A stretch of 5,165 bases of DNA. Origin: CAZDDI01 sp964504195. Lineage in GTDB: Bacteria > Chloroflexota > Anaerolineae > B4-G1 > SLSP01. Below the pieces are notes generated by a model, which worked only from the letters and a program-made list of their open reading frames with translations, did no database searches and was not told the origin of the DNA. The position numbers and the translations under genes were made by a program. The DNA is taken from the NCBI GenBank assembly GCA_964504195.1, contig CAZDDI010000123.1:1-5165 (forward strand), read 5' to 3'. Position 1 is the stretch's first letter, and each line of letters starts with the position of its first letter. Below are positions 5,162 to 5,165 of the stretch, piece by piece.

Positions 5162-5165
5162 TTCT

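Overview
This window looks like chromosomal DNA from a GC-rich bacterium. Protein style and layout suggest Chloroflexota (Anaerolineae-like): an O-antigen-ligase-type membrane protein ending in TPR repeats, an MsbA/TM287-type ABC exporter half with a TTG start, and a tRNA without encoded CCA. That assignment is an inference from general resemblance, with no database search behind it.

Layout from left to right. Positions 1-61 are one arm of a long, imperfect inverted repeat whose other arm closes the window at 5100-5161. Positions 62-243 are an AT-rich gap holding a near-consensus sigma70-type promoter that fires leftward out of the window and a possible structured RNA. A 702-residue O-antigen ligase/polymerase-like protein is encoded on the minus strand (244-2352). 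Positions 2353-2755 are non-coding and rich in palindromes, including a degenerate repeat of the widespread CATTCCCGCG/CGCGGGAATC type. An 80-residue protein of unknown function (2756-2998, minus, about 45% GC) follows. Just upstream of it on the same strand lie a strong hairpin terminator and a tRNA-Val(UAC) gene (3096-3169) with its own promoter. A divergent promoter region (3170-3317) contains a 13-bp dyad lying exactly between the two -35 boxes. The ABC exporter half-transporter (3318-5123, plus) fills the rest.

How the parts may work together. The ligase-like protein would polymerise or transfer lipid-linked glycans at the outer face of the membrane. The exporter is predicted to be the ATPase-degenerate half of a heterodimer, because its catalytic Glu is Asp and its switch His is Gln. 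Its partner is not in the window and may lie just beyond the right edge. Nothing ties the two genes into one pathway; they are separated by the tRNA block and face opposite directions. The most unusual structures are the window-closing inverted repeat, whose right arm supplies the last codons of the exporter gene, the dyad shared by the tRNA and exporter promoters, and the small ORF placed directly behind the tRNA terminator. I see no convincing evidence for a CRISPR array, transposase, integrase or toxin-antitoxin module.
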